Source of the DNA: Rhizobium lentis
GTDB lineage: Bacteria; Pseudomonadota; Alphaproteobacteria; Rhizobiales; Rhizobiaceae
Direction of reading: 5' to 3'
NCBI RefSeq assembly: GCF_014200175.1
Contig: NZ_JACHBD010000015.1
Coordinates: 1-64,000 of the forward strand
DNA length: 64,000 nt
Shown: piece after piece, positions 16,064-23,332 of the stretch
Position numbering within the stretch: the first letter of the stretch is position 1
Layout of the letters: every line of letters begins with the position of its first letter
Translations under genes and position numbers: made by a program
Notes under the pieces: generated by a model
Told to the model about the DNA's origin: nothing
Database searches by the model: none
What the model saw: only the letters and a program-made list of their open reading frames with translations

Positions 16064-16957
16064 TCATCCCTGTTTTATCCCCGCCTGCTGCGTGGTGACG
16101 TTGACCTGCACCGTCATGCTGTCGAAATCCGACCCGTCGCCGTCATAGCTGCCGCTCAAAGGAACAGCCTGGCGCGGATCGCGGGCAACGGCCACGCGAA
16201 TCAGATCGCGGTTGCCGACGATGCCATTGGTCGGATCGAACTCCGCCCACCCAGCCCCGGGAAGATAGATCTGGCACCATGCATGTGTGGAGCCGCCGCC
16301 GAGCACGGTGGAGCCGTCCCGATCGGGGACGTAAACATAGCCGCTTACGAATCGCGCTGCCAGGCCGAGCGTGCGAGCAGCCTCCATCATCAGAAGTGCG
16401 AAATCCCGGCACGTGCCGGAGCGAAGATTTAAGGTCTCAAGCGGTGCCTGCGTCCCATGTTCGTGGCGCCGCGCATAAGCGAAGCTTTCCCGAATGGCAT
16501 AACAGAGCGTCATCAGCAGGTGCCCAGTCTCAGTCGGGTGCCCCAGGCGCACAAACCGGCGCGCCCAGCGGCCGATCTCATCGCCCGGATCGGGGTAGTG
16601 GCGCTGCATCGCCGGCGCGAGATCGGCGATTTCGTCCTTGTCGTAGGAGAAGGGATAGGTGAGCGCCGCCTCGTCGATTCGAATATCCGGGGCGAACTGG
16701 GGTGTGTGGTCGAGCGTGATCCAGGTTTCGAAGCGAAGCTCGGAGGAGGGCCGCGAAAAATCGACGAGCGCCACGCAATTGCCGAAAACATCGTGGATCC
16801 AACGCACATGACTTTGCTCCGGATAGGTCGTCAACGACGCTTCGATCAGCCGCTGGTCGAAACTGTCGCGCGGCCGGAACATCAGGCGATGCTCGCCGAA
16901 ATCGACCTCCCTGCGGTAACGATAGGCCGTGATGTGGCGGACCGTAAAAATCGTCAT
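16064..16957 (-). CDS. Transglutaminase-like protein with Bact_transglu_N domain
   Basis: This 297-residue protein begins with the Bact_transglu_N beta domain ('IFTVRHITAYRYRREVDFGEHRL') and continues into a transglutaminase core: 'SGTCRDFALLMMEAARTLGLAARFVSGYV' (catalytic Cys), 'GGSTHAWCQIYLPGAGW' (His) and 'EFDPTNG' (Asp). The triad is complete. Genes of this kind are often found with DUF403 (alpha-E) and circularly permuted ATP-grasp genes; those partners are not in this window. The gene lies just upstream of a second, more diverged transglutaminase-like gene, and the two are most likely translated from one message. Confidence 0.88.
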   Translation of the reverse strand: MTIFTVRHITAYRYRREVDFGEHRLMFRPRDSFDQRLIEASLTTYPEQSHVRWIHDVFGNCVALVDFSRPSSELRFETWITLDHTPQFAPDIRIDEAALTYPFSYDKDEIADLAPAMQRHYPDPGDEIGRWARRFVRLGHPTETGHLLMTLCYAIRESFAYARRHEHGTQAPLETLNLRSGTCRDFALLMMEAARTLGLAARFVSGYVYVPDRDGSTVLGGGSTHAWCQIYLPGAGWAEFDPTNGIVGNRDLIRVAVARDPRQAVPLSGSYDGDGSDFDSMTVQVNVTTQQAGIKQG

Positions 16958-17136
16958 GGCCCGCCACCGGGGGATCTATTCACCTTACTGCTCCCAAGAT
17001 GGCGACTCCGTCTCCTCATGAAGCGCCCTTCCCGCTTCCCCGCCTATCCCGATTTCTTGTCATATAAGCGGGTTTGAAAGATTGCTATTGTACCTTGACC
17101 GATCGACGGCAGGGCCGTCCAACCTAAGAGGATAAC

Positions 17137-17253
17137 ATGCATATCATCTGGGACGTTCTCACTCTTCTGCTGATCATCGGTTCGCTCTATGGCGGTCGCG
17201 AATATCGGATTATTCGCGCCCGTGCCCGCGCTCAGAATTGGGGCAGCTTCTAA
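17137..17253 (+). CDS. 38-residue membrane peptide with basic tail
   Basis: This small frame has a strong ribosome-binding site (AAGAGGATAAC, then ATG). It encodes an N-terminal helix (MHIIWDVLTLLLIIGSLYGG) and then a basic amphipathic tail, REYRIIRARARAQNWGSF. The pattern of one membrane span plus an arginine-rich cytosolic end is seen in many stress-induced small proteins. It is followed by a hairpin terminator at 17383-17412, so it appears to be a stand-alone transcription unit. Function unknown. Confidence 0.6.
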   Translation: MHIIWDVLTLLLIIGSLYGGREYRIIRARARAQNWGSF

Positions 17254-17382
17254 ACTCGATCCTGGCGGTCGCGGCCGGAATCTGCCGGTCGCGGTTACGT
17301 CGAATGACGTAAAGCCATACGATTAAGGAAATGCTGTATTAGTCGAGACGGTTTCCATCCGTCCATTCTCTCTGTTAGGCCA

Positions 17383-17412
17383 AGCCCGCCTCACCCCAGG
17401 CGGGCTTTTTTT
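17383..17412 (+). terminator. Intrinsic terminator
   Basis: AGCCCGCC (17383-17390) pairs with GGCGGGCT (17399-17406) and is followed by seven T residues. It ends the transcript of the small gene at 17137, or of a possible sRNA starting in the 130 bases between that gene and the hairpin, where a further GACGG...CCGTC stem is visible. Confidence 0.85.
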
Positions 17413-17460
17413 CATGCAGAGCTTGGCCGCCCAGTGATGGCGCGCGTTTCGCTGCTGCCG

Positions 17461-17616
17461 TTACTTCTTGGCACCGGCCGAAAGCACCCGATGCGTCGCG
17501 TTGTCCATTGCGTGGCTGGCCTCCTGCCCATCCTTCTTCAGTCCGTAGGCAGTGTTGCCGCAAGCGGAAAGCGTCAGCAGGCAAAGGCAGGCAAAGGCGA
17601 TAGCAGCTTTTGACAT
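17461..17616 (-). CDS. Entericidin-like small lipoprotein
   Basis: This 51-residue protein has a short signal peptide and lipobox (LTLSAC, Cys19) and then a small hydrophilic tail 'GNTAYGLKKDGQEASHAMDNATH'. This matches the entericidin A/B family of tiny membrane lipoproteins, described as an antidote/toxin pair in Enterobacteria and of unclear role in rhizobia. Start at 17616, with AGGGAAAAACTCG as ribosome-binding region. A longer overlapping frame in this stretch is not convincing. Only one family member is seen here, so a toxin-antidote pairing is not supported. Confidence 0.75.
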   Translation of the reverse strand: MSKAAIAFACLCLLTLSACGNTAYGLKKDGQEASHAMDNATHRVLSAGAKK

Positions 17617-17952
17617 CGAGTTTTTCCCTGATAGAGGCGACCTCCAGGAAAAATGATGCAGTCCGCGCCAAAATCAATCCGTGCATTAAATCGGGGCATG
17701 TTCCGTCGCCCTGTACCCGATAATGATCCAGGTTACGCCAGGTAAAAACCCCATGAAATGTTGGGATTGTTTGCCTCTTAGCGGTGACATTGCCTGTAGT
17801 ACCTGTATTTCATCGCCGGTCGCAGCGGATCATACTACTGCATTGGTGGTATTTCTAATTTTACATAAACATCACCCTTAACTATCTGTTAGTAATAACC
17901 TTGCGTCGATCGAAGTTAGGCTTATTCTATACCCAGAAGGGGATAGGTAAGA
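17617..17952. other. AT-rich intergenic region, probable divergent promoters
   Basis: About 336 bases separate the entericidin-like gene (minus) from the 38-residue gene at 17953 (plus). The right half is markedly AT-rich for this genome ('ATTTCTAATTTTACATAAACATCACCC', then 'AACTATCTG'), as expected for a regulated promoter. No gene is recognised. Confidence 0.5.
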
Positions 17953-18069
17953 ATGTTTAGCAAAAGCCTGATCATGCCTTTCGGCTTCGCAATGCTTACT
18001 GTGGCAGGCCTGCTGTTCCAGCTGATTGCCTACCTGCTGGAGACGCCGGTCACCCTGTTGCAGCCATAA
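17953..18069 (+). CDS. 38-residue membrane peptide
   Basis: This short frame encodes MFSKSLIMPFGFAMLTVAG and then a continuing hydrophobic stretch ending in ETPVTLLQP, probably a single membrane helix. The region before the ATG (AAGGGGATAGGTAAGA) can pair with 16S rRNA. It sits 77 bases before the GlsB/YmgE-like gene on the same strand and could be co-transcribed with it. There is no family match from memory; function unknown. Confidence 0.5.
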   Translation: MFSKSLIMPFGFAMLTVAGLLFQLIAYLLETPVTLLQP

Positions 18070-18146
18070 TCGACTAAATTCCTCCAGGAGTGGAACTTTC
18101 TGCGGTTTCGTGCTTTGCTGCGAGTCGGTTTACACGAGGGATTACC

Positions 18147-18401
18147 ATGGAAGGCGCGGGCGTGGGTTGGATTGCAGCCATCATCATCGGCGGTATCGCC
18201 GGCTGGCTGGCGGAAAAAGCCATGAGCAGCAGCATGGGCCTGCTCATGAACATATTGCTTGGCATCGTCGGCGCGATCGTCGCCAACTGGATCCTCGGCC
18301 TCTTGCACATTCAGCCGCTGGCCGGCTGGCTGGGTTACCTGATCACCGGCTTCGTCGGTGCGTGCCTGCTGATTTTCGTTGGCCGCGCCATCCGCCGCTA
18401 A
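18147..18401 (+). CDS. GlsB/YeaQ/YmgE-family stress membrane protein
   Basis: This 84-residue inner-membrane protein has three glycine-rich hydrophobic helices. The family signature is 'IGGIAGWLAEKAM', followed by 'NILLGIVGAIVANWILG' and 'GYLITGFVGACLLIFVGRAIRR'. Members (transglycosylase-associated proteins) are induced by acid, salt or stationary phase in many bacteria; their biochemical role is not settled. ATG at 18147 has an ACGAGGG ribosome-binding site. A hairpin with T-run at 18433-18462 ends the unit. Confidence 0.92.
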   Translation: MEGAGVGWIAAIIIGGIAGWLAEKAMSSSMGLLMNILLGIVGAIVANWILGLLHIQPLAGWLGYLITGFVGACLLIFVGRAIRR

Positions 18402-18432
18402 TGGCCCAGACATAACTCTCGGACATGACTCA

Positions 18433-18462
18433 AAGCCGGGCGCGCCTTGCGTCCGGCTTTTT
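18433..18462 (+). terminator. Intrinsic terminator after the GlsB-like gene
   Basis: AGCCGG (18434-18439) pairs with CCGGCT (18453-18458), followed by a T-run to 18462. It lies 32 bases after the stop codon. Confidence 0.75.
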
Positions 18463-18479
18463 CTGGCCCGAATTCCGTG

Positions 18480-18761
18480 TCAGCGGCGGCTCATCAGGCC
18501 GAAAACATAGGCGATGCCCGCCGTCACCGCGAGCGCCATGATCGGTTCTTCGCGAACCTTGTCGCGCAGCCGTTCCGTCATCAACGAAGCTTCGTCCGTA
18601 ACCACCGACTTCGCCCCCTGCCCCAGCGCCCGCACACTGTCCGTCAGCCTGGACAGATCTTCACGGAGTGCCGTGACCTGCGCCGACAGATCGTCTGCTG
18701 CGATATCCGCCTTGACGCGCGCAGCGGTGGATTCGGCGGAAGCGGTTTTCAAATCTGCCAT
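18480..18761 (-). CDS. DUF883/ElaB-like membrane-anchored protein
   Basis: This 93-residue protein has a long amphipathic helix ('ADIAADDLSAQVTALREDLSRLTDSVRALG') and a C-terminal membrane helix ending VFGLMSRR. This is the tail-anchored layout of DUF883/ElaB/YqjD proteins, which bind ribosomes and the inner membrane in stationary phase in E. coli. I chose Met at 18761 because it follows a clear AGGAG site seven bases upstream; the upstream in-frame sequence has none. It is convergent with the GlsB-like gene and divergent from the ppiD-like gene. Confidence 0.8.
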   Translation of the reverse strand: MADLKTASAESTAARVKADIAADDLSAQVTALREDLSRLTDSVRALGQGAKSVVTDEASLMTERLRDKVREEPIMALAVTAGIAYVFGLMSRR

Positions 18762-18980
18762 GGTCTGCTCCTGTTTCATGGGATGCCGCTTCAACGAAAT
18801 GGCGGCCCGAAAGGTTCCGCCGAAGCCGATCTTTTGTGTGCGGTCAACGCCTTGCGTCGTCACCGTCGCTCTGCGCAGCTTTTCGCGTGACAACCCTTCA
18901 TTTCCTGTCGGGTTTGTTCTAAGGAACGTCGAATGTCTGCCCGCGCGCGGGTCAATGAATACTGCGAGGTTTGCGTTTCC

Positions 18981-20873
18981 ATGTTCCATTTTCTGAGAAG
19001 AGCTGCTCAGACCTGGGTTGCCAAGCTGCTCCTGCTTCTCTTGGTCGCCTCCTTCGGTATCTGGGGCGTATCGCGCGAGCTGATATCAGGCGGCAACAGC
19101 ACCACGGTCGTGACCGTCGGCGATCAGCGTGTGGGCGTCAACGAATTCCACCTCGCCTATCAGCGTCAGGTGGCAAGCCTCGGCCAGCAATTCGGCATGC
19201 GTCTCACGCCCGAACAGGCCCGTGCCTTCGGCGTCGAACAGCAGGTCCTCTCTCAGCTCATCGCGGGCGCTTCGCTCGACCAGCTCGCCGCAGACATGAA
19301 TCTCGGACTGTCAGAGGATCGCCTCGCCCAGTTGATCGGTGATGATCCGGCTTTCAAGGCCATCAATGGCCAGTTCGATCGCGAGCTGTTCGTCTCTCGC
19401 CTGCGCAATGCCAACATCCGCCAGGACGATTACATCAAGGAACGCAGCAAGGTGGCCGTGCGTAGCCAGATCGTCGATGCCGTTTCCAACGGCTTCACCG
19501 CGCCGAAGACGCTGGTCGACGCATTGAAGCTTTACGGCGATGAAAGCCGCAGTGTCGACTACCTCCTGCTGACCAACGCCAATATCGAACCGATCAAGGC
19601 GCCGGCCGATGATGTGCTCGCCGCCTGGTTCGAGGGCGTCAAACAGCGTTACCGCGCGCCGGAATATCGCAAGATCGCCTATCTCAAGCTGCAGCCGGCC
19701 GATATCGCCGATGCCGCGACCGTCACCGACGACCAGGTCCGCGAAGCCTTCGATAAGGGCAAGGATAGCTATCGTACGCCCGAAAGCCGCACCATCGAGC
19801 AGCTGACCTTCACCAGTAAGGATCTTGCCGCCGCCGCCGAAACTGCGTTGAAGAGCGGCACCAGCTTCGATCAGCTGGTCTCCGACCAGGGCAAGACGGC
19901 AAGCGACGTGCTGCTTGGCGAATTCACCAAGGACAAGGTTCCCGACCAGGCCGTTGCCGACGCCGCCTTCGCGGTTTCGAAGGACGGCGGCACGACGCCG
20001 GTTGTCGACGGTTCTTTCGGTCCCGTCATCCTGCGCATCACCAATATCAAGGCGGAAACGGTGAAGAATTTCGACGAGGTGAAGGAGGAGATACGCAAGC
20101 AGCTGGCGCTTTCCAATGCCTCTCAGGAAGTGATCAACGTTCACGACCGTATCGAGGATCTGCGCGCCGGCGGCGCCACGCTTGAAGATATCGCCGGCCA
20201 GCTGAAGCTCAACGCCGTCACCATCGATGCTGTCGACGCGACCGGTGCCGACAAGGACGGCAAAGAGGTCAAGGATATCCCCGCCAAACAGCAGCTGCTC
20301 GGGGAAGCGTTCAAGACCGAGGTCGGCGTCGATGCGCCGCCGCTTCCGATCGGCAATGATGGTTATGTCTGGTTCAACGTCCGCGAGATCACGCCGGACC
20401 GCGACCGTCCGATCGCCGAGGTGCGCGAAAAAGCCGTCGAGGACTGGACGGCGGAGCAGCAGAAGGCCGAACTGGCCAAAAAGGCCGACGAATTGAAGGC
20501 CGAGGCACAAAAGGGCACCGCCCTTGCGGACATTGCGACGCCACTCGGCATCGCCGTCGAAAGCAAGAGCGGCATTACCCGCTCCACCGACGATCCGGTT
20601 CTCGGCCGCGCCGGCGTCAAGGCCGCCTTCTCCGGCCCTATCGATACGGTGGCAAGCGCTGTCGGCGCCGATCCCTCGACGCAGATCCTGATGAAGGTGA
20701 CCGAGGTCAACAGCCAGCCGACCGGCGACGTGCTGAACAATCGCGATGCCCAGCTCACCGCCATGGCCAACGCCGCCGGTGATGATATTCTCGATCAGAT
20801 GGTCAACCTGCTGCAGGCGCAGTACGGCGCGCAGGTCAACCAGACACTCGCCGAACAGACGGCGGCCCGCTAG
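18981..20873 (+). CDS. PpiD/SurA-like periplasmic peptidyl-prolyl isomerase
   Basis: This 630-residue protein has one N-terminal membrane anchor ('TWVAKLLLLLLVASFGIWGV'). A SurA_N_3 chaperone domain follows (about 30-190, 'FHLAYQRQVASLGQQFGMRL'), then a parvulin-like PPIC region (about 270-370, 'KSGTSFDQLVSDQ') and a helical C-terminal chaperone part. This is the PpiD layout: an inner-membrane-anchored folding factor for proteins leaving the Sec translocon. The parvulin core is degenerate, as in E. coli PpiD. The ATG at 18981 directly precedes the anchor. It is followed by two palindromic repeats and then trpD, the usual order in rhizobia. Confidence 0.88.
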   Translation: MFHFLRRAAQTWVAKLLLLLLVASFGIWGVSRELISGGNSTTVVTVGDQRVGVNEFHLAYQRQVASLGQQFGMRLTPEQARAFGVEQQVLSQLIAGASLDQLAADMNLGLSEDRLAQLIGDDPAFKAINGQFDRELFVSRLRNANIRQDDYIKERSKVAVRSQIVDAVSNGFTAPKTLVDALKLYGDESRSVDYLLLTNANIEPIKAPADDVLAAWFEGVKQRYRAPEYRKIAYLKLQPADIADAATVTDDQVREAFDKGKDSYRTPESRTIEQLTFTSKDLAAAAETALKSGTSFDQLVSDQGKTASDVLLGEFTKDKVPDQAVADAAFAVSKDGGTTPVVDGSFGPVILRITNIKAETVKNFDEVKEEIRKQLALSNASQEVINVHDRIEDLRAGGATLEDIAGQLKLNAVTIDAVDATGADKDGKEVKDIPAKQQLLGEAFKTEVGVDAPPLPIGNDGYVWFNVREITPDRDRPIAEVREKAVEDWTAEQQKAELAKKADELKAEAQKGTALADIATPLGIAVESKSGITRSTDDPVLGRAGVKAAFSGPIDTVASAVGADPSTQILMKVTEVNSQPTGDVLNNRDAQLTAMANAAGDDILDQMVNLLQAQYGAQVNQTLAEQTAAR

Positions 20874-20919
20874 AACAGGATGATTTTAGGCCGGGTCGGC
20901 CTAAAATCTGAATCCTGTT
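20874..20919. repeat. Palindromic repeat / terminator after the ppiD-like gene
   Basis: GATTTTAGGCC (20882-20892) pairs perfectly with GGCCTAAAATC (20898-20908), and outside it AACAGGAT pairs with ATCCTGTT. It starts directly after the stop codon and could terminate the transcript. It resembles a small dispersed palindrome family of rhizobia. Confidence 0.6.
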
Positions 20920-20934
20920 CCGAATTCAACAGTT

Positions 20935-20984
20935 AGAGCATGATGTTCGCCGAAGGACGCTCACACTTTTCGGCGTCATGCTCT
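20935..20984. repeat. AGAGCATGA-type rhizobial palindrome
   Basis: AGAGCATGA (20935-20943) pairs with TCATGCTCT (20976-20984), and GCCGAA inside pairs with TTCGGC. The core 'CCGAAAAGTGTGAGCG' on the minus strand is characteristic of a short repeat found many times in Rhizobium genomes. It ends ten bases before the trpD start and so lies in the trpD leader. Confidence 0.65.
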
Positions 20985-20994
20985 GGGAGGTTTT

Positions 20995-22011
20995 ATGTCC
21001 GATCTGAAACCGTTCCTGGCCAAGGCCGCAAGCCGCGAGCCGCTGACGCGTGACGAGGCGCGCGCTGCCTTCGACATCCTGATGTCGGGCCAGGCGACGC
21101 CTTCCCAGATCGGCGGCTTCCTGATGGCGCTGCGCGTGCGTGGCGAAAGCGTCGACGAGATCGTCGGCGCCGTCACCACCATGCGCTCGAAAATGCTGAC
21201 CGTCGAGGCGCCGGCCGATGCCATCGACATCGTCGGTACCGGAGGCGATGCCAGCGGCACCTACAATATTTCGACGCTGGCGGCACTGATCGTCGCCGGC
21301 GCCGGTGTGCCGGTGGCAAAGCACGGGAACCGGGCGCTGAGCTCGAAATCGGGCGCGGCCGACAATTTGGCTGCACTCGGCGTCAATATCGATGTCGGTC
21401 CCGAGATCATTTCCCGCTGCATTGCTGAGGCCAGCGTCGGCTTCATGTTCGCGCAGCTTCATCATTCCGCCATGCGCCATGTCGGCCCGTCCCGCGTCGA
21501 ACTCGGCACCCGCACCATCTTCAATCTTCTTGGGCCGCTCTCCAATCCGGCCGGTGTCCGCCGCCAGCTGCTGGGCGTCTTTTCGCCGCAATGGCTGGTG
21601 CCGCTGGCCGAAGTCATGCGCGATCTCGGCTCCGAATGCGTCTGGGTGGTTCATGGCGACGGTCTCGACGAGATCACCACAACAGGCATCACCAAGGTTG
21701 CCGCCCTCGAAGACGGCAAGATCCGCACCTTCGAGCTGTCGCCCGCCGACTTCGGCGTCAGCCCCTGCGTGCTCGCCGATATCAAGGGCGGCGATGGTGT
21801 CGCCAATGCTGCAGCACTTCGCGAGGTTCTTGGCGGCGCGAAAAACGCCTACCGCGATGTTTCGCTGGCCAATGCTGCCGCCTCGCTCGTCATCTCGGGC
21901 AAGGTCGACACGATCCGCGACGGCATGAAGCTTGCCGCGCATTCGCTCGATAGCGGCGCCACCGCCCTCGCTCTCGACAAACTCATCGCCGTTTCCAACG
22001 ATATCGATTAG
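20995..22011 (+). CDS. trpD: Anthranilate phosphoribosyltransferase
   Basis: This 338-residue enzyme joins anthranilate and PRPP in the second committed step of tryptophan synthesis. Signature motifs are present: 'DIVGTGGDASGTYNISTLAA' (PRPP/Mg binding), 'KHGNRALSSKSGAADNL' and 'FAQLHHSAMRHVGPSR' (anthranilate site). Length is typical. It is followed after nine bases by trpC and then moaC and moeA, so tryptophan and molybdenum-cofactor genes share an operon, as is usual in Rhizobiaceae. The ribosome-binding site GGGAGGTTTT lies just after a palindromic repeat. Confidence 0.96.
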   Translation: MSDLKPFLAKAASREPLTRDEARAAFDILMSGQATPSQIGGFLMALRVRGESVDEIVGAVTTMRSKMLTVEAPADAIDIVGTGGDASGTYNISTLAALIVAGAGVPVAKHGNRALSSKSGAADNLAALGVNIDVGPEIISRCIAEASVGFMFAQLHHSAMRHVGPSRVELGTRTIFNLLGPLSNPAGVRRQLLGVFSPQWLVPLAEVMRDLGSECVWVVHGDGLDEITTTGITKVAALEDGKIRTFELSPADFGVSPCVLADIKGGDGVANAAALREVLGGAKNAYRDVSLANAAASLVISGKVDTIRDGMKLAAHSLDSGATALALDKLIAVSNDID

Positions 22012-22020
22012 GATTGCCGA

Positions 22021-22833
22021 ATGAGCGATATCCTGAAGAAGATCGAACTCTACAAGCGCGAGGAGATCGCTGCCGCCAAGGCGACAGTGTCGCTGACCGA
22101 CCTTAAGGCGATGCAGGCCGGGCAGGCCGCGCCGCGCGGTTTTTATCACGCGCTCACGGCCAAGCGTGAGGCAGGCCATTTCGGCCTGATCGCCGAGATC
22201 AAGAAGGCAAGCCCGTCCAAGGGCCTCATTCGTCCGGATTTCGATCCGCCAGCGCTGGCAAAGGCCTACGAAGCCGGCGGCGCAGCCTGCCTTTCCGTGC
22301 TAACCGATGCGCCAAGCTTTCAGGGTGCACCGGAATTTTTGACGGCGGCGCGTGCCGCCTGCGCCCTGCCCGCTTTGCGCAAGGACTTCATGTTCGAGAC
22401 CTATCAGGTCCATGAGGCCCGCGCCTGGGGCGCCGATTGCATTCTGCTGATCATGGCGTCGCTCACCGATGACGAGGCGGAGCGTCTGCAGGACGAAGCT
22501 TTTTCGCTCGGCATGGATGTGCTGGTCGAGGTTCACGACGCGCCGGAAATGGAACGCGCGCTGAAGCTCTCCTCGCCGCTTATCGGCATCAACAACCGCA
22601 ACCTCAGGACTTTCGAAGTCAGCCTGACCGTCAGCGAGACGCTTGCCTCCATGGTTCCTGACGATCGGCTCCTCGTCGGCGAAAGCGGCATCTTCACCCA
22701 TGCCGATTGCAAACGCCTGCAGGCTGCCGGCATCAATACCTTCCTGGTCGGCGAAAGCCTGATGCGCAAGGACGACGTGACGGCCGCCACCCGCGCGCTG
22801 CTCGGCGGCGAAGCGGCAATCGCGGCCGAATAA
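22021..22833 (+). CDS. trpC: Indole-3-glycerol-phosphate synthase
   Basis: This 270-residue TIM-barrel enzyme converts CdRP to indole-3-glycerol phosphate. Seen motifs are 'LIAEIKKASPSKGLIRPDFDP' (catalytic Lys), 'LSVLTDAPSFQG', 'LRKDFMFETYQV' (catalytic Lys in RKDF), 'EVHDAPEMERAL', 'IGINNRNL' and 'LVGESGIFTHAD'. It is monofunctional, with no fused TrpF. It lies nine bases after trpD, and its stop is separated from the moaC start by a single base, showing tight coupling. Confidence 0.96.
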   Translation: MSDILKKIELYKREEIAAAKATVSLTDLKAMQAGQAAPRGFYHALTAKREAGHFGLIAEIKKASPSKGLIRPDFDPPALAKAYEAGGAACLSVLTDAPSFQGAPEFLTAARAACALPALRKDFMFETYQVHEARAWGADCILLIMASLTDDEAERLQDEAFSLGMDVLVEVHDAPEMERALKLSSPLIGINNRNLRTFEVSLTVSETLASMVPDDRLLVGESGIFTHADCKRLQAAGINTFLVGESLMRKDDVTAATRALLGGEAAIAAE

Positions 22834-22834
22834 G

Positions 22835-23332
22835 ATGAACGGCGGAAAGCCTGGCCTTACCCATATCGACACGTCAGGCGAGGCGCATATGGTCGATGTT
22901 TCCGACAAGGCCGAGACGGTGCGCGTTGCCACCGCGGAAGGCCATGTGAGAATGGCGCCGGAAACACTCGCGCTCATCCGCCAGGGCAATGCCAAGAAGG
23001 GCGATGTCATCGGCGCGGCCCGCCTTGCCGGCATCATGGCCGCCAAACAGACCGCCAATCTGATCCCGCTCTGCCACCCGCTGATGCTGACGAAGGTGAC
23101 GGTCGAGATCGCGGAAGATGCGGCCCTGCCCGGCCTGCGCGTCACGGCAACCGCCAAGCTGACCGGCAAGACCGGTGTTGAGATGGAGGCGCTGACCGCC
23201 GTCTCCGTCGCGTGTCTGACGATCTACGACATGGCCAAGGCCGCCGACAAGGCAATGGAGATCGGCGGCATCAGGCTGCTCGAAAAATCCGGCGGCAAAT
23301 CCGGCAATTTCCGTCATCCGGAGGCGAGATGA
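22835..23332 (+). CDS. moaC: Cyclic pyranopterin monophosphate synthase
   Basis: This 165-residue enzyme of molybdenum-cofactor synthesis converts the MoaA product to cyclic pyranopterin monophosphate. Motifs: 'THIDTSGEAHMVDVSDKAET', 'GDVIGAARLAGIMAAKQT', 'LIPLCHPLMLTKV' (active site CHP), 'TGVEMEALTAVSVACLTIYDM' and 'KAADKAMEIGGIRLLEKSGGKSG'. All catalytic residues are visible. Its stop overlaps the moeA start (ATGA), so translation is coupled. Confidence 0.96.
   Translation: MNGGKPGLTHIDTSGEAHMVDVSDKAETVRVATAEGHVRMAPETLALIRQGNAKKGDVIGAARLAGIMAAKQTANLIPLCHPLMLTKVTVEIAEDAALPGLRVTATAKLTGKTGVEMEALTAVSVACLTIYDMAKAADKAMEIGGIRLLEKSGGKSGNFRHPEAR

Noticed and set aside
17375..17686. Longer minus-strand frame overlapping the entericidin-like gene
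   Set aside because: It has no ribosome-binding site and reads through the plus-strand terminator; the shorter frame has a signal peptide with lipobox and a good site.
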